Notes: generated by a model not told the origin, from the sequence alone. A stretch of 64,000 nucleotides of DNA from Streptomyces sp. NWU339 (GCF_003143855.1 NZ_QFRK01000005.1:172897-236896); one strand, 5' to 3'; counted from the first letter of the stretch, positions 28,074 through 37,254 are shown. Program-made: numbers and translations.

Positions 28074-29194
28074 TGGCCGACGAGCAGTACAGGTGGCTGA
28101 ACCGCGAAACCGCGGAGCGACTGCTGAACGGAGAGCCACTCGAAGCTGCCGACCCGGCCACCCGTGACCAGGCAGAACACCTCGCCCGAACGCTCGGCGC
28201 GCTCTCCTCCCCACCCCCGTCGGCCGACGAGGAACTCCCCGGGGAGGCCGCCGCGTTGGCCGCCTTCCGCAAGGTGCGCGAGGAACGCGCGGGACAGCTG
28301 CACGTCGACCCGTCCGACCGGTCCGACCCATCCGCCGCGCGCCGGGTCGGAACGCGGGCCGTCGACGCCGGGCTGATCCGTATCGGCGCCCCGCGTGCGG
28401 ACGGTTCCGGAGCCCGGCGGGGGCCCCGCTGGGCGCGCCCCGTGCGCTACGGGCTGGCGGCCGCGCTGACCGTGGGCATGCTCGGTGGAGCAGCGGTCGT
28501 GACCGCGACCGGCGTCCTGCCGGCGTTGTCCGCGGGGTCCTCGGGCTCCGACCCCGCGGCCTCCGCCACCGCCACCCCCGAACGCCTCCAGCCGCCCCCG
28601 CCACAGGGGGACCCGCGGGGCGGGGACACACCGGAGGGCGACCCGGGCAAGCGGTCCGGGGACGGCGAAGCGGCTGCGGGACGAGGGGACGGGGCAGGCG
28701 CCGACGAGGACGCCGACGAGGACGAGGACGGCGGTATGGCGACGCGGCCGGGCGACCCGGCGGCCGGTGCCGGTCGCGGGCAGATCGCCTCGGCCTGCCG
28801 CGCGCTGCGCGACGGCAGGAAGCTCCAGGGCAACCGCAAGCGAGTCCTGGAGAATGCCGCGGGCGGCCCCTCCCAGGTCGGGCCGTACTGCGAGAACGTC
28901 CTGGCCGCCCGGGCCGGGGGAACCGGCTCAGGCGGCGGCACGAGCTCCGGCAGCAGCTCCGGTTCCGGCTCCTCGGCGCAGAACAACGGCGACTCCGGCC
29001 CCCGCAACAAGGGCAGGGGCAACGGAAACAACGGAAACGACGGAAACAAGGGCAATAACGGCAACAACGGCAACCAGGGCGCGGGCAACGGCAACGTCAA
29101 CGGCGGCGGCAACGCCAACGGCGGCGGCAACGCCAACGGCGGCGGCAACGCCAACGGCGGCAACAACGGCAAGGGTGCCAAAAAACCCGGCTGA
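28073..29194 (+). CDS. Single-pass membrane partner of ECF sigma factor (module 2)
   Basis: A 373-residue protein translationally coupled to the sigma gene. The cytoplasmic N-terminus (YRWLNRETAERLLNGEPLEA) looks like the sigma-binding part of actinobacterial anti-sigma proteins and contains AALAAFRKVREER, shared with its paralogue. A membrane helix lies at about 121-147. Outside are a Pro/Asp/Glu-rich spacer, a Cys-pair domain (ACRALRDGRKLQG ... VGPYCENVL) and a long Gly/Asn tail with GGGNAN repeats. The tail could be a wall-spanning or surface-exposed strand. Anti-sigma function is inferred. Confidence 0.78.
   Translation: MADEQYRWLNRETAERLLNGEPLEAADPATRDQAEHLARTLGALSSPPPSADEELPGEAAALAAFRKVREERAGQLHVDPSDRSDPSAARRVGTRAVDAGLIRIGAPRADGSGARRGPRWARPVRYGLAAALTVGMLGGAAVVTATGVLPALSAGSSGSDPAASATATPERLQPPPPQGDPRGGDTPEGDPGKRSGDGEAAAGRGDGAGADEDADEDEDGGMATRPGDPAAGAGRGQIASACRALRDGRKLQGNRKRVLENAAGGPSQVGPYCENVLAARAGGTGSGGGTSSGSSSGSGSSAQNNGDSGPRNKGRGNGNNGNDGNKGNNGNNGNQGAGNGNVNGGGNANGGGNANGGGNANGGNNGKGAKKPG
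29102..29155 (+). repeat. 18-bp tandem repeat coding for GGGNAN
   Basis: Three perfect copies of an 18-base unit (GGCGGCGGCAACGCCAAC) lie inside the 3' end of the gene at 28073, flanked by degenerate copies. The unit is a multiple of three, so copy-number change would keep the frame. Confidence 0.9.
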
Positions 29195-29407
29195 CCTGTG
29201 GCTTTGCGGGCTTTGGTCGCTTCTTGGCCGCCAGGTGTGACGTTTTTGGCCGCCGGGGCGCAGTAATGAGTGAGCCGACTGGTCATCGGCTTCGGCACTG
29301 AGCCAGGGTTCCCCCCGTACCTGTGGCTCGTGCCTCTCGGCGCGGGCGGGACACGTTCCCCCGGTCCTGCCCGCGCCCTTTCTCGCCCCTCCGTGCCCGC
29401 GTGGCGC

Positions 29408-30292
29408 TCACCCGTGGACGACGACCTTGTCGCCGGTGCGCACCTGCCCGTACAGCCGGGCGATGGCGGCCTCGTCCCGCACGTTGACGCAGCCGTGCGA
29501 GGAACCGGCGTAGCCCCGCGCGGCGAAGTCCGCCGAGAAGTGCACGGCTTGGCCGCCGCTGAAGAACATGGCGTACGGCATCGGCGAGTCGTAGAGCGTC
29601 GACCAGTGGTCGCGGGACTTCCAGTAGACCTGGAAGACGCCGTCGCGGGTCGGTGTCGGGTCGGCGCCGAAACGGACGGGCAGCGTCGTCACGGTCCGCC
29701 CGTCGATCATCCAGCGCAGGGTGCGGGTGGACTTGCTGATGCACAGCACCCGGCCCGTCCGGCACCGCGCGTCGGGTGCGGCGGCCGGCTGGCCGCCCAT
29801 CAGGTACAGCTCCCACTTGCCCGGTTCGTGCGTCATGCCGAGCAGCCGCTGCCAGGTGACGGTGTCGGTCCTCCCGGTCCGCGGCAGCCCGCGCTTGCCC
29901 TGGAAACCCTCGACCGCCTCCCTCGTCCGGCCGTCGTACGTCCCGGTGGGGCCGTCGAACAGCCAGGCGACCTGACGCAGCCGGGCCTGGAGCTCGCGGA
30001 CGTCACGCCCCGAGTCGCCGGGCGACCAGAGCACCCGCGCGGGCGGCCGTGGCGGCGCGGCGGTCTCCGCGCCGCCACGGCCGCCTTTTCCTCCGCCGTC
30101 CGAACCGGACCCGGAATCCGGGGGCCGGTACGCGGACGGCGTCCCGCTCGGTCTCTCGATGCGTATCGGTGAACGCCGCTTGCCGTCCGCGTCGACGGGC
30201 TGCACCGTGCACCCCACGACACCGCCGGTCAGGGCGGCCAGCGCCAGAAGCGCGGCCACCGCTCTCCCCGTCCCCATGCCCGTACTACGCAC
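29408..30292 (-). CDS. L,D-transpeptidase lipoprotein with peptidoglycan-binding domain
   Basis: The 294-residue precursor has a lipoprotein signal ending in LTGGVVGC (lipobox Cys), a Ser/Gly/Lys linker, a PG_binding_1 domain (SPGDSGRDVRELQARLRQVAW ... DGRTREAVEGFQ) and a YkuD catalytic domain with HFSADF and SSHGCVNVRD, whose Cys is the nucleophile. It would form 3-3 crosslinks in, or exchange D-amino acids into, peptidoglycan. GTG 30292 is chosen; ATG 30277 five codons inside is equally possible. It ends 213 bases from the convergent sigma-partner gene. Confidence 0.9.
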   Translation of the reverse strand: MRSTGMGTGRAVAALLALAALTGGVVGCTVQPVDADGKRRSPIRIERPSGTPSAYRPPDSGSGSDGGGKGGRGGAETAAPPRPPARVLWSPGDSGRDVRELQARLRQVAWLFDGPTGTYDGRTREAVEGFQGKRGLPRTGRTDTVTWQRLLGMTHEPGKWELYLMGGQPAAAPDARCRTGRVLCISKSTRTLRWMIDGRTVTTLPVRFGADPTPTRDGVFQVYWKSRDHWSTLYDSPMPYAMFFSGGQAVHFSADFAARGYAGSSHGCVNVRDEAAIARLYGQVRTGDKVVVHG

Positions 30293-30528
30293 GCGGCCCC
30301 CCCGTCGTCTCACCGGTCGCGGTCGGTCGTCATCCAGGATTTTTCCCTGAGATGTTCCCCGGACGTGACCGCTTCCGAACCACGGGGCATGGTGGTGTGT
30401 GACGGGAAGACGGCCGGGGCGGCGTGTGCTGTGAGCGCGGTCCCACCGGCCCTGTGAGCAAGGTCCCAGCGTGCGCCTCTGCACCGGGCCGCACCCGCAC
30501 GGCTACAGTCCGTCGAGGCGTCGGGTCT

Positions 30529-30554
30529 TTACTGGCGGGTAACTGACGGGTAAC
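30529..30554. promoter_or_regulatory. TTAC/GTAA repeats upstream of the mutase gene
   Basis: TTACTGGCGGGTAA at 30529-30542 is an imperfect palindrome (TTAC, six bases, GTAA), and CTGACGGGTAAC at 30543-30554 repeats its right part directly. The element lies about 45 bases before the mutase ATG. It looks like a TetR-type operator for an acyl-CoA pathway, which is inference. The rest of 30293-30599 holds the two divergent promoters and no gene. Confidence 0.4.
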
Positions 30555-30599
30555 AGGCGAGCGGTCCCAGCAGCACCGCTCAGCGGGAGGCATCACACC

Positions 30600-32198
30600 A
30601 TGGCGCGCGAGTCGGACAGTGCCCGGTCCACCGAGAGCGGACTGCCCATCGAACCGGTCTACGGACCGGAGTCCCTCGAGGGTTGGGACCCGGCCGAGCA
30701 GCTGGGTGCCCCGGGGGCGTACCCGTTCACCCGGGGCGTGTACCCGACGATGTACACCGGCCGCCCCTGGACGATGCGCCAGTACGCCGGTTTCGGCACG
30801 GCGACCGAGTCCAACGCGCGGTACAAGCAGCTGATCGCCAACGGCACGATGGGCCTGTCGGTCGCCTTCGACCTGCCCACCCAGATGGGCCACGACTCGG
30901 ACGCCCCGATCGCCTCCGGCGAGGTCGGCAAGGTGGGCGTCGCCATCGACTCGATCGACGACATGCGGGTGCTGTTCGGCGGCATCCCGCTGGACCAGGT
31001 CTCGACGTCGATGACGATCAACGCGCCCGCCGCCCTCCTGCTGCTCCTGTACCAACTGGTCGCCGAGGAGCAGGGCGTACCGGCCGACAAGCTCACCGGC
31101 ACGATCCAGAACGACGTGCTGAAGGAGTACATCGCGCGCGGGACCTACATCTTCCCGCCGAAGCCGTCCCTCCGGCTGATCGCCGACATCTTCAAGTACT
31201 GCAGGGCCGAGATCCCGAAGTGGAACACGATCTCGATCTCCGGCTACCACATGGCGGAGGCGGGGGCGTCCCCCGCGCAGGAGATCGCGTTCACGCTGGC
31301 CGACGGCATCGAGTACGTCCGCACGGCGGTCGCGGCCGGGATGGACGTCGACGACTTCGCCCCGCGCCTGTCGTTCTTCTTCGTCTCCCGGACGACGATC
31401 CTGGAGGAGGTCGCCAAGTTCCGGGCGGCCCGCCGGATCTGGGCGCGGGTGATGAAGGAGGAGTTCGGGGCGAAGAACCCGAAGTCCCTGATGCTGCGTT
31501 TCCACACGCAGACGGCCGGTGTGCAGCTGACGGCCCAGCAGCCCGAGGTCAACCTGGTTCGCGTCGCCGTCCAGGGCCTCGCGGCGGTCCTCGGCGGCAC
31601 CCAGTCCCTGCACACCAACTCCTTCGACGAGGCCATCGCGCTGCCCACCGACAAGTCCGCCCGCCTCGCCCTGCGCACCCAGCAGGTCCTGGCCTACGAG
31701 ACGGACGTGACGGCGACCGTCGACCCCTTCGCGGGCTCCTACGTCATCGAGAAGATGACCGACGAGGTGGAGGCCGCGGCGCTGGAGCTGATGCGGAAGG
31801 TCGAGGACCTCGGCGGCGCGGTCAACGCCATCGAGCACGGCTTCCAGAAGAGCGAGATCGAGCGCAGCGCCTACCGCATCGCCCAGGAGACCGACTCCGG
31901 TGAACGGGTCGTGGTCGGCGTCAACCGCTACCAGCTCGACGCGGAGGAGCCGTACGAGCCGCTGCGCGTCGACCCGGCGATCGAGGCCCAGCAGGCCGAA
32001 CGCCTGGCCAAGCTCCGCGCGGAGCGCGACCAGGGCGCCGTGGACTCGGCACTCGCCGCCCTGAAGAAGGCGGCGGAGGGTGAGGACAACGTCCTCTACC
32101 CGATGCGCGAGGCCCTGCGGGCGCGGGCGACGGTGGGCGAGGTGTGCAACGCGCTGCGGGAGATCTGGGGGACGTACGTGCCCAGCGACGCGTTCTGA
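30600..32198 (+). CDS. Methylmalonyl-CoA mutase-type large subunit without B12 domain
   Basis: A 532-residue acyl-CoA mutase substrate subunit (TIM barrel only). It has [62 protein letters not shown] and [14 protein letters not shown]. The Tyr in RQYAGF and the Arg in FAPRLSFFF match the residues that bind the malonyl carboxylate in methylmalonyl-CoA mutase; isobutyryl-CoA mutases have Phe and a different residue there. The cobalamin domain must come from a separate small subunit not in this window. ATG 30600 has GGGAGG 8 bases upstream. Confidence 0.88.
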   Translation: MARESDSARSTESGLPIEPVYGPESLEGWDPAEQLGAPGAYPFTRGVYPTMYTGRPWTMRQYAGFGTATESNARYKQLIANGTMGLSVAFDLPTQMGHDSDAPIASGEVGKVGVAIDSIDDMRVLFGGIPLDQVSTSMTINAPAALLLLLYQLVAEEQGVPADKLTGTIQNDVLKEYIARGTYIFPPKPSLRLIADIFKYCRAEIPKWNTISISGYHMAEAGASPAQEIAFTLADGIEYVRTAVAAGMDVDDFAPRLSFFFVSRTTILEEVAKFRAARRIWARVMKEEFGAKNPKSLMLRFHTQTAGVQLTAQQPEVNLVRVAVQGLAAVLGGTQSLHTNSFDEAIALPTDKSARLALRTQQVLAYETDVTATVDPFAGSYVIEKMTDEVEAAALELMRKVEDLGGAVNAIEHGFQKSEIERSAYRIAQETDSGERVVVGVNRYQLDAEEPYEPLRVDPAIEAQQAERLAKLRAERDQGAVDSALAALKKAAEGEDNVLYPMREALRARATVGEVCNALREIWGTYVPSDAF

Positions 32199-32290
32199 CC
32201 TGGGCTGTTAATCCGTACGGGTGATCATGGGCGGTATTCGACCCGCCCCGGTTACTCTCGTGGGGAGTGGGCCCCGAAAAGGAGGACGCC

Positions 32291-32866
32291 ATGGCCGTAC
32301 TGCAGCAGGAGCTGACCCTGGGCGAGGCTGCCGACCAGCTTGCCCGTGCACTGCCTGGCCACCGCGTGGAGATTCTCCAGGGGAGGCTCACTGTGACACC
32401 GCCGCCGGATGGCTCGCATCAGCTTGCGCTGACCAAAATCGGTAGGGCGTTCGACCGTGCTGGGATCACCGAGACCGGACTGGAATACGTCCAGGGTGTC
32501 GGGCTCTGGTTGCCGACACTGCCGGCGGACTTCGCGATCCCGGACTTCTCCGTTGTCGACGAGGACTTCCGCGACGCCTACGTCACCAAGAACTACTACG
32601 CGCCGAACGTCTTCCGTCTGGTCGTAGAGATCACGTCGTCGAACTGGTCGGACGACCTCGGTCCCAAGGTCGAGTGCTACGCCCAGGCGGGCATCCCGGC
32701 CTACCTGGTCGTGGACCGCAAGCACGACGAGGTCCTGCTCTACACGGAACCGGCCGAGGGCAAGTATCCCGACCCACAGCGCTTCAAGCGCGGCCAGGAC
32801 GTGGCTGTCCCGGAGTCGGTCGGCGTGCGCGTGGAGCTCTCCGTGGACACGCTTCTCGACGGCTGA
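32291..32866 (+). CDS. Uma2-family (DUF820) nuclease-like protein
   Basis: A 191-residue PD-(D/E)XK-like protein of the Uma2 family, abundant in Streptomyces and cyanobacteria. Core residues are seen in IPDFSVVDEDF, LVVEITSSNW and KVECYAQAGIPAYLVVD. No biological role is established. ATG 32291 follows a strong AAAAGGAGG. It stands alone between the mutase and a LysE exporter. Confidence 0.88.
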   Translation: MAVLQQELTLGEAADQLARALPGHRVEILQGRLTVTPPPDGSHQLALTKIGRAFDRAGITETGLEYVQGVGLWLPTLPADFAIPDFSVVDEDFRDAYVTKNYYAPNVFRLVVEITSSNWSDDLGPKVECYAQAGIPAYLVVDRKHDEVLLYTEPAEGKYPDPQRFKRGQDVAVPESVGVRVELSVDTLLDG

Positions 32867-32909
32867 AATACCGGCGCGGAGTGTCGCGACCTCGTGCGAC
32901 ACTCCCTCC

Positions 32910-33560
32910 ATGTTCGGCGTCACAGACCTCCCCACCTACCTGGCAGGGCTCGTCCTCATCGTGCTGCTGCCCGGCCCCAACTCCCTGTACGTGCTGTCCG
33001 TCGCCGCCCGCCGGGGCGTGCGGGCCGGGTACACCGCCGCAGCCGGGGTCTGGTGCGGGGACGCCGTGCTGATGACGCTGTCGGCCGCCGGAGCCGCCTC
33101 ACTGCTCCAGACGAACGCCTTCCTGTTCGGGATCGTGAAGCTGCTGGGCGCCGGATATCTGACCTGGCTCGCCATCGGCATGCTCCGCGCCGCCTGGAAG
33201 ATGTGGCGCACGCGCCGGGAGAGCGACCCGGCCGGGGCCCCGGCCGCCGCCACCACCGCGGAGCGGCCCTTCCGCCAGGCGTTCGTCATCAGCCTCTTCA
33301 ACCCGAAGGCGATCCTGTTCGTCGTCGCCTTCTTCGTGCAGTTCGTCGACCCGGGCTACGCCTATCCCGCACTGTCCTTCGTGATCCTCGGAGCCATGCT
33401 CCAGCTCGCCAGCGGTCTCTACCTCAGCGCACTGATATTCGGCGGCACCCGGCTCGCCGACGCCTTCCGCCGCCGCCGGAGCCTGTCGGCGGGGGCGACC
33501 TCGGCGGCGGGCGCCCTGTTCCTGGGCTTCGCGGTGAAGCTTTCGCTGGCGAGCGCGTAG
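32910..33560 (+). CDS. LysE/RhtB-family exporter
   Basis: A 216-residue six-helix membrane protein that should export amino acids or related small molecules. The family start is clear (TYLAGLVLIVLLPGPNSLYVLSVAARRG, with the conserved PGPN), followed by AGVWCGDAV, GAGYLTWLAIGML and FRQAFVISLFNPKAILFVVAFF. ATG 32910 lies 43 bases after the Uma2 stop. The substrate cannot be told from sequence. Confidence 0.9.
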   Translation: MFGVTDLPTYLAGLVLIVLLPGPNSLYVLSVAARRGVRAGYTAAAGVWCGDAVLMTLSAAGAASLLQTNAFLFGIVKLLGAGYLTWLAIGMLRAAWKMWRTRRESDPAGAPAAATTAERPFRQAFVISLFNPKAILFVVAFFVQFVDPGYAYPALSFVILGAMLQLASGLYLSALIFGGTRLADAFRRRRSLSAGATSAAGALFLGFAVKLSLASA

Positions 33561-33603
33561 GGCCGGGCCTGCCACGGTCGGCGGGCAGACGGCTGTCCTG
33601 GGC

Positions 33604-34791
33604 TCAGGCCGCCTCGGACAGCGGCTTGGGGGAGGGCCGGGACAGTCGGGTCCGGATCTTCGGGGTCAGGGTGTCCTCCACGTACCGGTTCAGCAGCCGG
33701 GCCAGCAGCAGCATCGCGGCGATCGTCAGGGCGAAGGTCTCCGCCGAGCCGATGCCCAGGCCGCGGTGCAGGGAGTGGATGACCACCCAGCCCAGGTGCT
33801 CGTGGACCAGGTAGAACGGGTAGGTGAGGGCGCCCGCGACGGTCAGCCAGCGCCAGTTCGCCCAGTTCAGCAGGCCCAGCGCGACGGCGGCGACCGCGGC
33901 GAAACCGAGCGTGACGACCAGGATGATGCCGACCGAGGTCCGGTGGGAGAAGGCGTCCGCGCTCGGTGCGTGCCACAGGTCCTGGACCGCGTAGTGCTGG
34001 CCGATCAGCCAGCTCACCCCGACGATGCCCCAGGCAGTGGGGTCTCCCCTGCTCGAGCGAAGCCGAGAGCTTGGGGAAGCGTCCTCGCGGTCGCGGTGGA
34101 CGAGGTACAGGCCGATGCCGCCGATGAAGAACGGTGCGTACTCGGGCATGAGGACGAGGTCCAGCAGCGGCTCGTTCGCGGCGTCGGCGATCGCGGCGGC
34201 CACGGTCCACACGGCGCAGAACAGGATCACCCGCCGCCGGCTCGCCCCGGGCATCACCACGAACAGGGCGAACAGCGCGTAGAAACGGACCTCGACCCAC
34301 AGCGTCCAGCACACGCCCAGCACCCGGTCCACGCCGAGCGGCTGCTGGAGCATCGTCATGTTCACCAGCGCGTCGCTCGGTGAAACCGCGTCATAGACGA
34401 CCACCGGCAGGGCGAACACCGCCGTCACGAGCAGGACCGCCACCCAGTAGGCGGGCAGCAGCCGGGAGGCGCGGGAGGAGAAGAACGACCGCAGCGGTCG
34501 GCCCCAGCCGCTCATGCAGATGACGAATCCACTGATCACGAAGAAGACCTGGACGCCGAGGCAGCCGTACGAGAAGTACTCGTGCAGGGTGGGGAACTGC
34601 TCCTTCGGCGAGCTGCCCCAGGCCGTGCTGACATCGCCGCCCCGCCCACCGTAGTGGTAGGCCGCGACCATCAGCGCGGCCAGCAGCCGCAGTCCGTCCA
34701 GGGCGCGCAGACGGCCGCCGGAGGTCCTGGACCGGGGCGCCGTGGCGGTGGGCCGGGGCTGCGGCGCCGGGCTGACGGCCGTCTCGGTCAC
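33604..34791 (-). CDS. Acyltransferase 3-family membrane protein with inserted repeat
   Basis: A 395-residue integral membrane acyltransferase that would O-acylate a surface glycan or lipid. About ten helices follow a Pro/Thr-rich N-terminus; the catalytic region is LRALDGLRLLAALMVAAYHYG. Helices include FVISGFVICMSGW and YPFYLVHEHLGW. Residues near 240-255 (DREDASPSSRLRSSRGDPTA) are encoded by a palindromic Streptomyces repeat inserted in frame in a loop. It is the last gene of the minus-strand glycan locus. Confidence 0.88.
   Translation of the reverse strand: MTETAVSPAPQPRPTATAPRSRTSGGRLRALDGLRLLAALMVAAYHYGGRGGDVSTAWGSSPKEQFPTLHEYFSYGCLGVQVFFVISGFVICMSGWGRPLRSFFSSRASRLLPAYWVAVLLVTAVFALPVVVYDAVSPSDALVNMTMLQQPLGVDRVLGVCWTLWVEVRFYALFALFVVMPGASRRRVILFCAVWTVAAAIADAANEPLLDLVLMPEYAPFFIGGIGLYLVHRDREDASPSSRLRSSRGDPTAWGIVGVSWLIGQHYAVQDLWHAPSADAFSHRTSVGIILVVTLGFAAVAAVALGLLNWANWRWLTVAGALTYPFYLVHEHLGWVVIHSLHRGLGIGSAETFALTIAAMLLLARLLNRYVEDTLTPKIRTRLSRPSPKPLSEAA
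34036..34079. repeat. Palindromic Streptomyces-type repeat inside the acyltransferase gene
   Basis: A ~44-base element with a GGGGTCTCCCC left end, a central GCTCGAGCG/GCCGAGAGC pair and a right end TTGGGGAAG. Elements of this pattern recur in large numbers in Streptomyces intergenic DNA (recollection, not searched). Here it is inside a coding sequence and is read through in frame. Confidence 0.7.
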
Positions 34792-34854
34792 GCTGGTGGT
34801 CCTCCGTGCTTCGTACTGTCCGCGCCGTCCGCGCCCCTGCCCCCCGTCCGGGTG

Positions 34855-35781
34855 TCAGGAAGCCCGTAGGAACGCGGAGTGGGACGCCTTGCCGAGGTAG
34901 GTGAAACGGGTGTCGCTCGTGAGGTGCTTGTCCAGCGCCTCCTTGATGCCCGGCCACTTGGGGTCGCCGAAGTCGTCGAGGACGACGATCGCGCCCGGGG
35001 CGGCGATCTCCTCCGCCCATTCGAGGTCCCTGGCGACACCCTCGGCCGAGTGGTCGCCGTCGACGACGATCACGCCGTAGCGGCGGTCCGAGACGGCGGC
35101 GCGGGTGTCGGGGTCCTCGGAGAAGCCGCGCTGGATCCGGGCGGCCAGGCCCGCCGGCCCGGCCAGGGCGAGGTTGGTGCGGACGGCGTGCTCGTCGACC
35201 GGGGTGCCGGAGGGGTCGTCGCGCCGTGGCGTGCCGGGCTGGAGCTGCACGCCGGCGAACGGATCGACGATCGTCACGCTCGGGCTGCGGCCGTCGCGCT
35301 CCAGCATCCGGATCAGCCCGGTGGAGAACATGCCGTAGAGCGTGCCGATCTCGAGGATCTCGTCGTTCGGCGGGTCGAGCAGGGGGATGGTGCCGAGCTT
35401 GCCGCAGATGTTCATGGTGCCGCCGGCGATCCGGCCGACCCCGAGCGACTCCAGTGAGACCAGCAGCCGGAACGCGGTGGCGACGTTGCGCTCGGCGGCG
35501 GCCCGGTCCCCCGCCAGCTCGGCCACCTCGGAGTGCAGGCGGCCCAGCGGGCCGGGGCTCACCACGCGTGAAAGACCTCGACCACGAGAGCCGAGCAGCA
35601 GGTCGAGGGTGAGTTGCCCGCGTTTCGTCTCCTCGACGGCATCGCGGAGTCGAGCTCTCTCCACCGTGTCCGCGGCGGCCGCCGAGCGGATGCGCCGCTC
35701 GATGCGTCGGTCGATGAGGTCGGCCACCGGGCGCAGCAGGCGCCGGGAAGCCGAGCTGGTCAGCAGGGAACGGCTGTTCAT
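34855..35781 (-). CDS. Class I SAM-dependent methyltransferase
   Basis: A 308-residue protein: a basic helical N-terminus (RRLLRPVADLIDRRIERRI) then a methyltransferase domain of the Methyltransf_24 type. The SAM-binding motif is EILEIGTLYGMFSTGL with VTIVDPFAG at the second strand and YGVIVVDGDHSAEGVARDL, GAIVVLDDFGDPKWPG later. A substrate in the surface glycan is likely from its place between two membrane acyltransferases on the same strand. ATG 35781 is the only good start. Confidence 0.82.
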   Translation of the reverse strand: MNSRSLLTSSASRRLLRPVADLIDRRIERRIRSAAAADTVERARLRDAVEETKRGQLTLDLLLGSRGRGLSRVVSPGPLGRLHSEVAELAGDRAAAERNVATAFRLLVSLESLGVGRIAGGTMNICGKLGTIPLLDPPNDEILEIGTLYGMFSTGLIRMLERDGRSPSVTIVDPFAGVQLQPGTPRRDDPSGTPVDEHAVRTNLALAGPAGLAARIQRGFSEDPDTRAAVSDRRYGVIVVDGDHSAEGVARDLEWAEEIAAPGAIVVLDDFGDPKWPGIKEALDKHLTSDTRFTYLGKASHSAFLRAS

Positions 35782-35972
35782 GGAACCGAATGCCTCAATC
35801 CGTCGGGAGTCGAGCAGGAGTGATGCGGCTCGTGGACTGGGGACAGGCTAGGGGCGGGGCCGCGGTGGGGGAGGAATACGAAGTCGATCGGCAGGCGAAC
35901 AAGTGGCGAACTCCGTATGGAGCCCTCACGGGATCCGGGTGCGCCGGAGGCCGGTGGACGCGGGAACGCCGA

Positions 35973-36017
35973 AGGCCCCGCCCCCGCGGGTCCGGTCGTT
36001 CCGGCGGGGTGGGGCCT
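35973..36017 (-). terminator. Terminator after acyltransferase gene
   Basis: AGGCCCCGCCCC at 35973-35984 pairs with GGGGTGGGGCCT at 36006-36017 (one G-T wobble) about 27 bases past the stop of the minus-strand gene ending at 36044. It separates that gene from the methyltransferase. Confidence 0.6.
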
Positions 36018-36043
36018 CTCCGTGCGTACGCGCTCCGGCCGGC

Positions 36044-37183
36044 TCACCCGAGCAGGCGCCGCAGGTTCAGCCTCCCCCACAGCAGGCTGGTGGCGAACGA
36101 CAGGGCGATGACGGTGATCAGCAGGCCCACCAGGAGCAGCCCCGCCACCGGTCCGCTCAAGTCCGGCGACACCAGCGGGGCGACGATCTCCTCGACGAAC
36201 AGCACGTGCACCATGTACGCGCCGAGCGCGGCATTGGCCAGCTTCCGCAGCAGGGGCCGCCGCTTCTCGGGAACCCTGACCCTGCTGATCAGAAGCAGCA
36301 CGCAGATGCTCATGAGGGCGACGAACAGGTGCGCGTTGGGCATCACGTAATGGATCTGCGTGTTGTACCAGAGGGCCCCGACCATGGTGAGCGGCAGCAG
36401 GAGGAACAGCGGCCAACGCGACCGTACGGCGCCGGCCGGGAGGGAGAACAGCAGCGCGCCGCCGACCGCGTACACCAGTGAGTAGGTGCCGAAGCCCCAG
36501 GCCGAGGACGGCATCTCGTGATCCGTCACCTCGGCGAGCGTGGTCAGCACGCTGGGGAGGACCGCGATGCCGAGCAGGGCCGCCCCGAGCCCCCAGGGCC
36601 GCTTGCCGGCCTTGAGCAGCACCGCGAAGGCGAGCAGCATGATGATCGGGATGTAGGCGTACATGAACCACAGGTGGTAGGCGGGCTGCACGGAGCCGAA
36701 GAGGGAGTCCGTGGCCAGCTCGGCCACGGGCCGGTCGTTGCGGTCGCGCAGCCAGGCCCAGACGAGGTAGATCGCCGTCCACACGAAGAGCGGAACGAGG
36801 TTGCGGACGATCCGCTGCCACATCCGCGCGCTGTCCCGCGGGGGCGCGCCGACCAGCACGGCCCAGCCGGCGATGGCGAAGTACATGGGAACGGCGAACG
36901 GGTTGATCGCCTCCGCCACGTGTCCCGCCCAGTACGATCCGGAGCCGTTCTCCGGATCGTTGCCGGTGGAGCGGATGAACTGGGCACCCACGTGTCCCAG
37001 CATGATGGTGGCGGAACAGACCAGCCGCATCAGGTCGATGTCGAAGCGGTGTTCGCGCGGTGCGGCGGTCTGTCCGGAAGGAGCGCTGCTCTGCTGCTGC
37101 GGCAGGAGCACTGCGGTGTCGTTCGGCACCGGGCCACTCTCCGTGTGCCCGGTGTACGGGAGTTGACGAGTGAATGGCTCCAC
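36044..37183 (-). CDS. Acyltransferase 3-family membrane protein
   Basis: A 379-residue multi-helix acyltransferase. The catalytic stretch is FDIDLMRLVCSATIMLGHVG, with helices such as VPMYFAIAGWAVLV, LFVWTAIYLVWAWL and YHLWFMYAYIPIIMLLAF. It is probably a wall-glycan O-acetyltransferase. GTG 37183 (VEPFTRQL) is tentative; no good ribosome site is visible. It lies 71 bases after the POLYST-like gene at 37255 on the same strand. Confidence 0.85.
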   Translation of the reverse strand: MEPFTRQLPYTGHTESGPVPNDTAVLLPQQQSSAPSGQTAAPREHRFDIDLMRLVCSATIMLGHVGAQFIRSTGNDPENGSGSYWAGHVAEAINPFAVPMYFAIAGWAVLVGAPPRDSARMWQRIVRNLVPLFVWTAIYLVWAWLRDRNDRPVAELATDSLFGSVQPAYHLWFMYAYIPIIMLLAFAVLLKAGKRPWGLGAALLGIAVLPSVLTTLAEVTDHEMPSSAWGFGTYSLVYAVGGALLFSLPAGAVRSRWPLFLLLPLTMVGALWYNTQIHYVMPNAHLFVALMSICVLLLISRVRVPEKRRPLLRKLANAALGAYMVHVLFVEEIVAPLVSPDLSGPVAGLLLVGLLITVIALSFATSLLWGRLNLRRLLG

Positions 37184-37254
37184 TGTGACCGGTGGGTCTC
37201 GGTTGGCGATCCGGGGCGGGTGAGAGGACTGGTCTTCCGGTGGCCGGAGTTGCG

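Noticed and set aside
29102..29155. Tandem repeat considered as a CRISPR-like array
   Set aside because: Repeats are contiguous without spacers and code for GGGNAN.
30293..30599. Cobalamin riboswitch before the B12-dependent mutase
   Set aside because: No B12-box-like sequence or extended conserved fold could be found by eye.
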